From NCBI GenBank assembly GCA_900314685.1, contig OMWE01000001.1:1-64000 (forward strand): DNA of 64,000 nt, read 5' to 3'. Shown one piece after another: positions 36,999-46,001 of this stretch. The notes under the pieces are model-generated. The model searched no databases, was not told the origin of the DNA, and saw only the letters and a list, made by a program, of their open reading frames with translations. A program made the position numbers and the translations under genes. Origin of the DNA: an uncultured Actinomycetes bacterium. Lineage in GTDB: Bacteria > Actinomycetota > Coriobacteriia > Coriobacteriales > Atopobiaceae. Every line of letters starts with the position of its first letter. Position 1 is the stretch's first letter.

Positions 36999-39422
36999 AT
37001 GGAGAACGTCGCGCATTTCGGTCAGCTCACCCCGCGCATGCAGGCCTACCGCGAGCAGGTCATCGACCAGAAGCCCTACATCGACGCCCAGCGCGCCGTC
37101 CTCGCCACCGAGTCCTACCGTCAGACCAAGCATCTCCCCTCGGTCATGCGCCGCGCGCTGATGCTCGAGCACATCCTCGACAACATGACCATCTACATCG
37201 AGCCCGAGACGGCCATCGCCGGCAACCAGGCCGGTTCCAACAAGGCGGCACCGATCTTCCCCGAGTACACGCTGGGCTTTGTGCTCAAGGAGCTGGACCT
37301 CTTTGAGCAGCGCGACGGCGACGTCTTTTACATCACGGAGGAGACCAAGCGGCAGATCCGCGACATCGCCCCCTTCTGGGAGGGACAGACCCTGCGCGAC
37401 AAGGGCATGGCGCTGATTCCCGACGAGGTGCAGGTCTACATGGAGACCGGCTTCTTTGGCATGGAGGGCAAGCTCAACGCCGGCGACGCGCACATCGTCG
37501 TCGACTATCCGGGCATGCTGGCCCAGGGCCTGCGCGGCTACGAGGAGCGTGCGGCACGCCTCAAAGACGAGCTCGACCTCACCGACCCCGAGGCGATCAG
37601 GAAGTACCAGTTCTACAAGGCGGTCCTCATCGTCACGCAGGCGGTCCGCCGCTTCGCCGCCCGTTACGCCGCGCTCGCCCGCGAGCAGGCCGAGTCCGCG
37701 GCGGAGCCCCGTCGCACAGAGCTGCTCGAGATGGCCCGTATCTGCGACAAGGTGCCCTACGAGCCCGCCGGCTCCTTCCGCGAGGCCGTCCAGGCGGTCT
37801 GGTTCATCCAGCTCGTCCTGCAGATCGAGTCCAACGGCCACTCGCTCTCCTTCGGCCGCGTCGACCAGTACCTCTGGCCCTTCCTCGACGCCGACCTCGA
37901 GACGGGTGCCATCACCGACGACGAGGCGGTCGAGCTCCTGACCAACCTCTGGATCAAGGCCCTCACGATCAACAAGGTCCGCAGCCAGGAGCACACGCTG
38001 AGCTCCGCCGGCAGCCCCATGTACCAGAACGTCACAGTCGGCGGCCAGCGCCTCGACGAGCAGGGCAATCCCGTCGACGCCGTCAACCACCTGTCCTTCC
38101 TCATCCTGCGCTCCATCGGCCAGACCCGCCTGCCGCAGCCCAACCTCACCGTCCGCTACCACCGCAGCATCGACCAGGCCTTTATGGACGAGGCGCTCGA
38201 GGTCATGAAGCTGGGCACCGGCATGCCCGCCTTCAACTCCGACGAGGTCATCATCCCCTCCTTCATCGAGAAGGGCGTGGCGCGCGAGGACGCCTACAAC
38301 TACAGCGCCGTCGGCTGCGTCGAGACCGCCGTCCCCGGCAAGTGGGGCTACCGCTGCACCGGCATGAGCTACCTCAACTTCCCCCGCATCCTCCTGGCGG
38401 TCATGAACGGTGGCATCGACCAGACCTCCGGTCGGCGCTTCTTCCCCGACTACGGCAACTTCCGCGAGATGGCGAGCTTTGAGGACCTGATGGCCGCGTG
38501 GAAGAAGGCCATCGCCTACATGACCCGCGCCTCCGTGATCATCGAGAACGCCGTCGACGTCGCCAGCGAGTGCGAGGTCCCCGACATCCTGTGCTCCACC
38601 CTCGTCCAGGACTGCCTGGGCCGCGGCAAGACGATCAAGGAGGGCGGCGCGGTCTACGACTACATCTCCGGCCTGCAGGTCGGTATCGCCGACATGGCCG
38701 ACTCCCTCGCCGCGATCAAGACCCTCGTCTACGATGAGGGCAAGATCAGCCGCGACGAGCTGATGGACGCGCTGGCCAGTGACTTTGCCGGCGTCGAGGG
38801 TGAGCGCATCCGCCAGATGCTCGTGAACGACGCCCCCAAGTACGGCAACGACGACGATAGCGTGGACCTGCTCGTGGTGCGCGCCTACGACGACTACATC
38901 GCGGAGATGAAGAAGTACCCCAACGTCCGCCACGGTCGCGGTCCCATCGGCGGCATCCGCTACGCCGGCACGTCTTCCATCAGCGCCAACGTCGGTCAGG
39001 GCATGAGCACGATGGCCACGCCCAACGGCCGCCATGCGCACGACCCGCTCGCCGAGGGCTGCTCGCCCGCCCACTCCATGGACACCCACGGCCCGACCGC
39101 CGTTTTCAAGTCGGTCTCAAAGCTGCCGACGCACGAGATCACGGGCGGCGTCCTCCTCAACCAGAAGGTCACCCCCTCGACCCTCGCCTCCGAGCGCAAC
39201 AAGAAGAAGCTCGAGATGATCATCCGCACCTTCTTCAACCGCCTCGACGGCTACCATGTGCAGTACAACGTCGTCGACCGCGCCACGCTCCTCGACGCCC
39301 AGGCGCATCCCGAGGCGCACAAGGACCTGATCGTCCGCGTCGCCGGCTACTCGGCCTTCTTCAACGTGCTGTCCAAGGCCACGCAAGACGACATCATCGA
39401 GCGCACCGAGCAGACTCTGTAA
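36999..39422 (+). CDS. Glycyl radical enzyme of the PflD/YbiW (PFL-like) group
   Basis: This 807-residue enzyme has the catalytic GCVE motif (Cys440, Glu442) and the radical glycine in RVAGYS near the C-terminus (Gly783). Cys plus Glu two residues later is the signature of dehydratases and eliminating lyases rather than true PFL, which has two adjacent cysteines. The neighbours are its activase (divergent) and a fructose-6-phosphate-aldolase-like gene, the same trio as E. coli ybiWY/fsaA and pflDC/fsaB. YbiW-type enzymes have been reported to open 1,5-anhydroglucitol 6-phosphate before aldolase cleavage; that role is a strong candidate here but inferred. Confidence 0.88.
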   Translation: MENVAHFGQLTPRMQAYREQVIDQKPYIDAQRAVLATESYRQTKHLPSVMRRALMLEHILDNMTIYIEPETAIAGNQAGSNKAAPIFPEYTLGFVLKELDLFEQRDGDVFYITEETKRQIRDIAPFWEGQTLRDKGMALIPDEVQVYMETGFFGMEGKLNAGDAHIVVDYPGMLAQGLRGYEERAARLKDELDLTDPEAIRKYQFYKAVLIVTQAVRRFAARYAALAREQAESAAEPRRTELLEMARICDKVPYEPAGSFREAVQAVWFIQLVLQIESNGHSLSFGRVDQYLWPFLDADLETGAITDDEAVELLTNLWIKALTINKVRSQEHTLSSAGSPMYQNVTVGGQRLDEQGNPVDAVNHLSFLILRSIGQTRLPQPNLTVRYHRSIDQAFMDEALEVMKLGTGMPAFNSDEVIIPSFIEKGVAREDAYNYSAVGCVETAVPGKWGYRCTGMSYLNFPRILLAVMNGGIDQTSGRRFFPDYGNFREMASFEDLMAAWKKAIAYMTRASVIIENAVDVASECEVPDILCSTLVQDCLGRGKTIKEGGAVYDYISGLQVGIADMADSLAAIKTLVYDEGKISRDELMDALASDFAGVEGERIRQMLVNDAPKYGNDDDSVDLLVVRAYDDYIAEMKKYPNVRHGRGPIGGIRYAGTSSISANVGQGMSTMATPNGRHAHDPLAEGCSPAHSMDTHGPTAVFKSVSKLPTHEITGGVLLNQKVTPSTLASERNKKKLEMIIRTFFNRLDGYHVQYNVVDRATLLDAQAHPEAHKDLIVRVAGYSAFFNVLSKATQDDIIERTEQTL

Positions 39423-39464
39423 GTAGGTAAGTAAGAAAGCAAGAAACCACACAAAGGAGCACCC

Positions 39465-40136
39465 ATGGAATTTTTCCTCGACACCGCAGACACCGCCGAG
39501 ATCGCCGCGCTTTCCGAGATCCTCCCCATCGACGGCGTGACCACCAACCCCACCATCCTCTCCAAGTCCGGCAAGAAGCCCGCGGACTTCTTCGCCGAGC
39601 TCGAGGGCGTCCTGACGCCCGAGCAGAAGATCATCGCCCAGGTGATCGCACCCGACAAAGAAGGCATGCTGGCCGACGCCCGCAAGATCAACCAGATCCG
39701 CGGCGGCAAGAACATCGTGGTCAAGATCCCCGTGACGACCGAGGGCTACAAGGCCATGAAGGCAGCCGTTGCCGAGGGCATCTCCGTGCTCGCCACCGGC
39801 ATCTACTCGCCCGACCAGGCTTTTTGGGCGGCCAAGATCGGCGTCGACTACCTGGCGCCCTACGTCAACCGCATGGACAACTACGGCGACGGCGTGGGGC
39901 AGGTCGCCGAGCTCATCCAGACGCTCAAGCAGTACGGCATGAAGGCGAAGGTCTGCGCCGCCTCCTTCAAGAACACCGCTCAGGTCCACAAGCTGCTCGC
40001 GGCAGGCACCCCCGCCATCACCGTCAACCCCGCCGTCGTGCGCGCGATGATCGGCCACCTGGGGACGCCCTTCGCCGTTGACCAGTTCAATGCGGACTGG
40101 CAGGCGGCCTACGGCACGTGCGAGCTCGGTCTATAA
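39465..40136 (+). CDS. Fructose-6-phosphate aldolase-like transaldolase (FSA/TalC group)
   Basis: This 223-residue short transaldolase has the Schiff-base lysine in NIVVKIPVT (Lys87), and TTNPTI and TGIYSPDQAF segments. The length is that of FSA/TalC rather than TalB. It follows the glycyl radical enzyme by 42 bp and probably cleaves its product into a three-carbon ketone or triose and glyceraldehyde 3-phosphate. A weak hairpin (CCGGAG...CTCCGG) follows within 50 bp. Confidence 0.9.
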   Translation: MEFFLDTADTAEIAALSEILPIDGVTTNPTILSKSGKKPADFFAELEGVLTPEQKIIAQVIAPDKEGMLADARKINQIRGGKNIVVKIPVTTEGYKAMKAAVAEGISVLATGIYSPDQAFWAAKIGVDYLAPYVNRMDNYGDGVGQVAELIQTLKQYGMKAKVCAASFKNTAQVHKLLAAGTPAITVNPAVVRAMIGHLGTPFAVDQFNADWQAAYGTCELGL

Positions 40137-40335
40137 CCGGAGCCCGGCCATTAATGGGCGAGACCTCCGGTCGGGCGTCGCTGCGACAATTTGTAGGGCT
40201 TCCCGGACGCGCCTCGAATGATGCACTGCAGCGGCGCCCGACGAGGGGGCAAAGGCGGCCGGGGCTATAAACAAAGAAGCGTAAAGAAGGGATGACGCGC
40301 GGCAGGACGTTGCGCGTCTGCGATTGAAGACCTGC

Positions 40336-41091
40336 CTAGGCGTAGCTATTCATGAGCTCGTCCTCGTGCATGAGCTGGAGAATCTGGTGCAGCTCGCTCG
40401 CCGCATCGTTTCCCGACGCGACCTCCCCCTCACGCCACAGGCGCGCATCGCGCACATAGCGACTCATCGAGAGCGCCATCAGGCGCCCTACCTCGACGAA
40501 GCCGATGTAGCGCGGCAGGCGCTCGATGGGCCGATCGGGCAGGTCGGAGCCGAGGGGCGTCGCCATCGCCTGCAGGTACCGGTCGGGCAGGAACTGGATA
40601 AACGCCCCGACCACATGCCAGTCGCCGCAGATGTGTGCGACGCGCATGGTCACCGTCCGGACCTCGGGCCTACCACGCAGTTCGGCTGCATCCATCAGGA
40701 AGCGCTCGCCTGTATACAGGTCGCGAAGACACACGGTGCTGCCGGGAACACCCCGCTCGATCGCGAAGACGCCGAAATGCTGGGTCCGCACCAAGGCGCG
40801 CAGTTCCCGCACGATATGCGGGTCCAGGGAGACCGAACGGCCACCGAGGTAGCACTCAAGCGGTGTCTTGCCGCCCGAGAGCCTGAAGGAGAAGAGGTAC
40901 CACTCCTCGAACTCCTCTTCCGCCCACATGAACGCCTCCGGCGCGGGAGAACCGTCGAAGAAGTCCCCCAGGTTGAAGACCCGGCAGAACTCCTCCCAGG
41001 CCTGATCGAAGCGACCCTCGTCCGGCCGCAGATACCAGTACGCGAATACGTCGCCCAGGCTGTCGAGCACCTTTGCCGCTGTCGTTTGCAT
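40336..41091 (-). CDS. Unknown protein, paralogue A
   Basis: The 251-residue protein has no family I recognise. Visible features are an aromatic, acidic N-terminal half with FEEWYLFSFRLSGGKTPLECYL, a TQHFGVFAI segment and a C-terminal helical region. It aligns along its length with the protein at 42431-43087 (EWYLFSFRLSGGKTPLE against EWFVFDYRMSDGRTPLE), so the two are paralogues around folP. GAGGAG precedes ATG 41091, and a 40-bp block upstream is shared with the paralogue. Soluble by appearance. Confidence 0.6.
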   Translation of the reverse strand: MQTTAAKVLDSLGDVFAYWYLRPDEGRFDQAWEEFCRVFNLGDFFDGSPAPEAFMWAEEEFEEWYLFSFRLSGGKTPLECYLGGRSVSLDPHIVRELRALVRTQHFGVFAIERGVPGSTVCLRDLYTGERFLMDAAELRGRPEVRTVTMRVAHICGDWHVVGAFIQFLPDRYLQAMATPLGSDLPDRPIERLPRYIGFVEVGRLMALSMSRYVRDARLWREGEVASGNDAASELHQILQLMHEDELMNSYA

Positions 41092-41163
41092 GTGCCGCTC
41101 CTCCCCGCTTTTGTGTGCGTGATGGGAAGTCTACGGGCGTCCGCGCGTGTCAATCCGCTCTTT

Positions 41164-41203
41164 CTCAGTTTGGCTTGCCGCAAACTGGCAGGCAGCTGGC
41201 GGT
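41164..41203 (-). promoter_or_regulatory. Conserved 40-bp block upstream of paralogue A
   Basis: The plus-strand sequence starts CTCAGTTTGGCTTGCCGCAA and continues through ACTGGCAGGCAGCTGGCGGT. It lies 73 bp before the gene start and matches 43156-43195 with 3 differences in 40. It includes the short palindrome TTGCCGCAA. A shared operator or leader element is likely. Confidence 0.6.
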
Positions 41204-41366
41204 ACGCTTGCAATGTTAGCCGGCAGAGTTTTCAACATGGGTTTTATCTGCGGGAATACGGGGCAATTACAAGCGTTGGCAATCGCTTGCACAGCCGCCC
41301 CTTCAAGACGGACCCTCGGTGGCAACCGTTCGCCGCCGAAACCAGACCGTCTACCCCCGATTTTCG

Positions 41367-42278
41367 CTATGCGCTCAGTATTGCCGCAAACAAGCGGAAC
41401 GCTTGCGCAGTTTGTGCCACATCGTGCACGCGGGCGACGACGGCGCCGTGCTCTACGGCATACGCAGCCGCCGCAACGGAACCCGCGACGCGCTGCGCCG
41501 CATCGTCCACATCGGTCAGGGCGCCGATGAACCGCTTGCGCGACACCGCCACCATGAGCGGGTAGCCGAGGGCAGCGAGCCGATCGGTCGCCTTCAGAAG
41601 CTTTAGATTGTGATCTGTGGTCTTGCCAAAACCGACGCCGGGATCGATGCAGATGCGATTGTGCGCAACCCCTGCGGACTCGAGCATGCGGGCCTGACGC
41701 ACAAGATAGGCGGACACCTCGGCGACCACATCGTCGTAGCGGGGCTCCGCCTGCATGGTCTTGGGCTCGCCCAGCATGTGCATCACAACGAGGCCCGCCT
41801 CGCAGCCGGCCGCCACGTCCACCATATCGGGGTCACGGAAGCCTGAGACGTCGTTGATGATCGCGGCACCCGCCTCGACGCAAGCGCGTGCGACCTGCGC
41901 ATGCCGCGTGTCGACCGAGACGCAGACGCCCCGGCGCACCAGCTCCCGTACCACGGGCAGCACACGACGGGCCTCCTCGTCGGGCAACACCTCGTCCGAG
42001 CCGGGCCGCGTGGACTCGCCGCCCACATCGATGATATCGGCGCCTTGCTCGAGCATGAGCTCGGCATATGCAAGCGCATCCGCGGGCGCATTGTGTGTAC
42101 CGCCGTCCGAGAACGAGTCCGGCGTCACATTGAGGATGCCCATCACCAGGGGATGGGCATCCGGTCCTTGCACGGGGAAGGCAAAGTCCCCGCACTGCCA
42201 AGTTGTATCCTGCGCCACCGTCTCCCGCGTGACCGTTTCCTGCAGTATCGCATCCCGCGGCACCGTTTCCTGAGCCAT
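41367..42278 (-). CDS. folP: Dihydropteroate synthase
   Basis: This 303-residue TIM-barrel enzyme joins p-aminobenzoate to dihydropterin pyrophosphate in folate synthesis. The signatures GILNVTPDSFSDGG and GADIIDVGGESTRPG are intact, with VSVDT and DPGVGFGK. ATG 42278 has AGGAG upstream; the first 28 residues form a repetitive ETVxR-type extension not found in most homologues, encoded by recurrent CACCGTTTCCTG DNA. It lies between the two unknown paralogues on the same strand. Confidence 0.93.
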   Translation of the reverse strand: MAQETVPRDAILQETVTRETVAQDTTWQCGDFAFPVQGPDAHPLVMGILNVTPDSFSDGGTHNAPADALAYAELMLEQGADIIDVGGESTRPGSDEVLPDEEARRVLPVVRELVRRGVCVSVDTRHAQVARACVEAGAAIINDVSGFRDPDMVDVAAGCEAGLVVMHMLGEPKTMQAEPRYDDVVAEVSAYLVRQARMLESAGVAHNRICIDPGVGFGKTTDHNLKLLKATDRLAALGYPLMVAVSRKRFIGALTDVDDAAQRVAGSVAAAAYAVEHGAVVARVHDVAQTAQAFRLFAAILSA

Positions 42279-42430
42279 CTGCCCGCTCCTATCGATGAGA
42301 GTACCTCCATCAGATAGTAGCGCTCCCTTGCCGCACGGAGGCGGAGGGGACAACGGCACCTACCCACTCACGCGGAAGCCGAAAGGGGTAACGGTAACGC
42401 AGTCCGCAGGAAAGACGGCGGCTTATCCGC

Positions 42431-43087
42431 TCACGCGGCGTCCACCGCCACGTATTCATGCAGCTGGACGGAGTCGAGATACTCGCCGTCGAGTCCGACC
42501 GTCTTTTGCACGAGGCTGAGGAACGTGGGACGCTCGATATACCCCGTCACCGAGAGCGGCCGCCCCGCATCATGCATGGGGGTACGTCCCATCATGTACC
42601 AGGTACCGTCGAGCAGTGCCACGCGCAGTCCGAGCAGCCCGTGCTGCCACCAAGGCGTCTGGGCGACGATGTCATCCCGCAGCATGAGTACCTCACCGTT
42701 TGACGCGTCTCGCAGGGTCGAGACACCGGCTTGCGGGTCTTGGCCGAACACCCAGTACTGTGCAAAGCGCTGCGTCTGCCGCAGCTGGCACATCAGGCTC
42801 CGCTTGCACGCATCCAGGCCGTCGGGGGCGCACTCCGCATAGATTTCCAGCGGCGTGCGACCGTCGCTCATGCGGTAGTCAAAGACGAACCATTCGAAGA
42901 ACATGCTGTCCACCAAATCGACGTCGATATCGCGCGGCGCCTTCACGTGCGTGATGTAGGGGTCGACCTCCCGGCAGAAACGCTCCCACCCCCGATAGAC
43001 GGTCCCGTGCTCGTGCCGGTCCCAATACTCCGCCACCTTCATCGGATCGAGCAGATCGATTCCACCGCGCAGACGTTTGCCTTTCAT
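42431..43087 (-). CDS. Unknown protein, paralogue B
   Basis: The 218-residue protein is the partner of paralogue A: it shares the EWFVFDYRMSDGRTPLE motif, the TQRFAQYWVFG segment and a DGTWYMMGRTP strand. The C-terminal third is more diverged. AAAGGAG precedes ATG 43087. Its own upstream block at 43156-43195 matches that of paralogue A. Function unknown; presence of two copies around folP suggests duplication, not proven functional linkage. Confidence 0.6.
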   Translation of the reverse strand: MKGKRLRGGIDLLDPMKVAEYWDRHEHGTVYRGWERFCREVDPYITHVKAPRDIDVDLVDSMFFEWFVFDYRMSDGRTPLEIYAECAPDGLDACKRSLMCQLRQTQRFAQYWVFGQDPQAGVSTLRDASNGEVLMLRDDIVAQTPWWQHGLLGLRVALLDGTWYMMGRTPMHDAGRPLSVTGYIERPTFLSLVQKTVGLDGEYLDSVQLHEYVAVDAA

Positions 43088-43155
43088 ACCTGTCTCCTTT
43101 CGCCGTTTCGCGTGCGAGAAGGATAAGGACAGTCGCCACAGATATTTTCGACAAT

Positions 43156-43195
43156 CTCAATTTGACTTGCCGCAAACTGGCATGCAGCTGGCGGT
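43156..43195 (-). promoter_or_regulatory. Conserved 40-bp block upstream of paralogue B
   Basis: This is the second copy of the block, 69 bp before the gene start, starting CTCAATTTGACTTGCCGCAA. Between it and the helicase start (43391) the gap 43196-43390 holds a TATGAT near 43348 as a possible -10 for the helicase gene and no further gene. Confidence 0.6.
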
Positions 43196-43390
43196 TGGCT
43201 GATAGGCTCTCTACCAGCGCGTTTGTCTTTGCGATATGTGCCATGGGAAGCCCTGTGCCAGTCTGGCGGCAGACGCGGTCTCCCTACCTGCGGCGCGTGC
43301 AGTCTGCCGTGCAGACGGTCGTCTCTGCGACGCAAACGGCGCAAGGTGCGTATGATGGAAGGGAAAAACGGCGAAGAGGGACAAAGACGC

Positions 43391-45940
43391 ATGGAAGACG
43401 CACAGACACAACGCGCGGTGACGGCTCGGGTGCCGCTGCCTATCTACGACGAGGACCTGGACGCCGAGGAGGCGCTCGACGAGTTCCTGACCTGGGCGGA
43501 GGGCCGTGGCATCGACCTCTGGCAGCATCAGGAGGACGCCCTGCTCGCGCTTGCGGCAGGTGACCACGTGATCCTGGGCACCCCCACAGGCTCGGGCAAG
43601 TCCATGGTCGCGCTCGGCCTGCTCTACCTGTGCCTTTCGGCCGGCAAGGTCGCCTACTACACCGCCCCGATCAAGGCGCTGGTCAACGAGAAGTTCTTTG
43701 ACCTCGTGGACCTGCTGGGGCGCGACAACGTGGGCATGGTCACCGGCGACACCCACATCAACTCCGGCGCACCCATCATCTGCTGCACCGAGGAGATCGT
43801 CGCCAACCTGGCACTGCGCGAGGGCGAGCAGACCGACATCGCCGCCGTGGCGATGGACGAGTTCCACTACTACGCCGACCCCGACCGCGGCTGGGCCTGG
43901 CAGGTCCCGCTGCTCACGATGCCCCACACACAGTTCCTGCTGATGAGCGCCACGCTCGGCGACGTGAGCCGCATCGCGCGCGACCTGGAGGAGCGCACCG
44001 GCCGCACCGTCGACCAGGTCCTCGACGCGCCGCGCCCCGTGCCCCTCTCCTACCAGTACTCCCTCAACCCGCTCGAGGCGACCGTGGAGCTCGCGATCAA
44101 GCAGGGCCAGGCGCCCATCTACATCGTGCACAGCTCGCAGGCCGAGGCCCTCACGACCGCGCAGGCGCTCTCGAGCTACGGCGTCACCACCAAGGAGCAG
44201 CGCGAAGCCGTGAAGGAGGCGTGCTCGGGCACCCGTTTCACCACCGCTTTTGGCAAGACGCTCAAGCGCCTGCTCGCCAGCGGCGTGGGCGTCCACCACG
44301 CCGGCATGCTGCCGCGCTACCGCCTGCTGGTAGAGCGACTCGCCCAGCAGGGACTCCTGCCCGTCATCTGCGGCACGGACACCCTGGGCGTCGGCATCAA
44401 CGTCCCCATCCACACCGTTCTGCTTACCGCGCTCACCAAATTCGACGGCACGCGCACGCGCCGTCTGCGCAGCCGTGAGTTCCACCAGATCGCCGGCCGC
44501 GCGGGACGGGCGGGCTACGACACCGAGGGGTTGGTCATCGCCGAGGCGCCCGAGCACGAGATCGAGAACGCCAAGGCCCTCGCCAAGGCCGGCAACGACC
44601 CCAAGGCCCGCCGTCGCGTGAAAAAGAAGCGCCCGCCCGAGGGCTTCGTCGGTTGGAACGAGCAGACCTTCAACCAGCTGGCCGAGTCGGTCCCCGAGAC
44701 CCTCACGCCCCGCATGCGCATCACGCACTCCATGGTGCTGGCCGAGGTCATGCAGGGCGGCGACGCCGAGGCGCGCGTCCGCCAGCTGATCGCCGACAGC
44801 GCCCAGACCGACGAGCAGAAGGAGCGCCTCTACACGCGCGCCGACGAGATCTTTGCCACGCTCATCGACGCAGGGGTCGTGGTCCGCGACGAGGATGGGG
44901 ACGGCACCCCCTCCTACACGACCACCGTGGAGCTACCCGACGACTTCGCGCTCGACCAGCCGCTCTCGCCCTTCCTGCTCGCGGCGCTCGAGCTGCTGGA
45001 CCCCGAGAGCGACACCTATGCGCTCGACGCGATCTCCATGGTGGAGGCCACGCTCGAGGACCCCTGGCAGATCCTGCGCGTGCAGCAGAAACGGGCCCGC
45101 GACGAGGCCCTTGCCGCCATGAAGGCCGAGGGCATCGACTACGACGAGCGTGTCGAGCGCCTGGCCGAGGTCACCTATCCCAAGCCGCTCGAGGACCTGC
45201 TGAGCCGCGCCTTCGCCACCTACTGCGAGCAGGTGCCCTGGGCCCGCGACTACGAGCTCTCCCCCAAGTCGGTCCTCCGCGACATGCTCGAGACCGCCAG
45301 CGACTTCAAGGGCTACGTCTCCGGCTTCGGCATGAGCCGCTCGGAAGGCACGCTCCTGCGCTACCTCTCCGAGGCCTACCGCGCGCTCAGCCGCACCGTG
45401 CCGGCCGACAAGGTGGACGACCGCCTGCGCGAGATCATCGACTGGCTGGGCTTCACCGTACGCACCGTCGACTCCTCGTTGGTAGACGCCTGGGAGGCAG
45501 CCGGCGAAGAAGGACTGGAGGCCGCACCCCCCACCGCCGAGGACGCCGTGGTGCGCGACCGCCGTGCCGTCACGCTGCTCGTGCGCAACGCGCTCTGGCG
45601 CCGCGTCCGCTGCCTCGCCCACCGCGACACGCGGGCGCTCGGCGACGCCGACCTCGACTGGGGCTGGGGCGAGCGCCGCTGGAGGGCCGCCTCCGACGCC
45701 TTCTTCGAAGCGCACGGCTACGTCAACCTCGACGCCGACGCCCGCTCCGCCAAGTTCTTCTCGATCGACGACAAGGACGAGCAGGCGGACCACGTCTGGC
45801 ACGTCAGCCAGACCGTCAGCGACTCCGACGACGACCACGACTTCCGCATCCTCGCGGACGTCCTGCTCGACGAGACGCAGGAAACCGGCGAGGTGGTCTT
45901 TGACAACTACCGCGCCGGCTTCCCGGAGGACCTGGACTAA
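43391..45940 (+). CDS. Ski2/Mtr4-like DEAD-box helicase with DUF3516 tail
   Basis: This 849-residue helicase has motif I GTPTGSGKS, DEFH (motif II), SAT (motif III) and motif VI HQIAGRAGRAG, followed by a C-terminal DUF3516-type region of about 400 residues. Ski2-like proteins of this type are common in Actinobacteria and are probably RNA helicases. ATG 43391 has GAGGGA upstream; an earlier ATG (43349) is possible. Stand-alone gene. Confidence 0.88.
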   Translation: MEDAQTQRAVTARVPLPIYDEDLDAEEALDEFLTWAEGRGIDLWQHQEDALLALAAGDHVILGTPTGSGKSMVALGLLYLCLSAGKVAYYTAPIKALVNEKFFDLVDLLGRDNVGMVTGDTHINSGAPIICCTEEIVANLALREGEQTDIAAVAMDEFHYYADPDRGWAWQVPLLTMPHTQFLLMSATLGDVSRIARDLEERTGRTVDQVLDAPRPVPLSYQYSLNPLEATVELAIKQGQAPIYIVHSSQAEALTTAQALSSYGVTTKEQREAVKEACSGTRFTTAFGKTLKRLLASGVGVHHAGMLPRYRLLVERLAQQGLLPVICGTDTLGVGINVPIHTVLLTALTKFDGTRTRRLRSREFHQIAGRAGRAGYDTEGLVIAEAPEHEIENAKALAKAGNDPKARRRVKKKRPPEGFVGWNEQTFNQLAESVPETLTPRMRITHSMVLAEVMQGGDAEARVRQLIADSAQTDEQKERLYTRADEIFATLIDAGVVVRDEDGDGTPSYTTTVELPDDFALDQPLSPFLLAALELLDPESDTYALDAISMVEATLEDPWQILRVQQKRARDEALAAMKAEGIDYDERVERLAEVTYPKPLEDLLSRAFATYCEQVPWARDYELSPKSVLRDMLETASDFKGYVSGFGMSRSEGTLLRYLSEAYRALSRTVPADKVDDRLREIIDWLGFTVRTVDSSLVDAWEAAGEEGLEAAPPTAEDAVVRDRRAVTLLVRNALWRRVRCLAHRDTRALGDADLDWGWGERRWRAASDAFFEAHGYVNLDADARSAKFFSIDDKDEQADHVWHVSQTVSDSDDDHDFRILADVLLDETQETGEVVFDNYRAGFPEDLD

Positions 45941-46001
45941 AGAGACGAAAGCCAGGCATATCCGCACATAGACGGGCATGCCTGCGTAAAGACGGACGTG
46001 C

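Noticed and set aside
36906-39089. 727-codon minus-strand frame opposite the glycyl radical enzyme
   Set aside because: Shadow frame; the plus-strand gene has all catalytic motifs.
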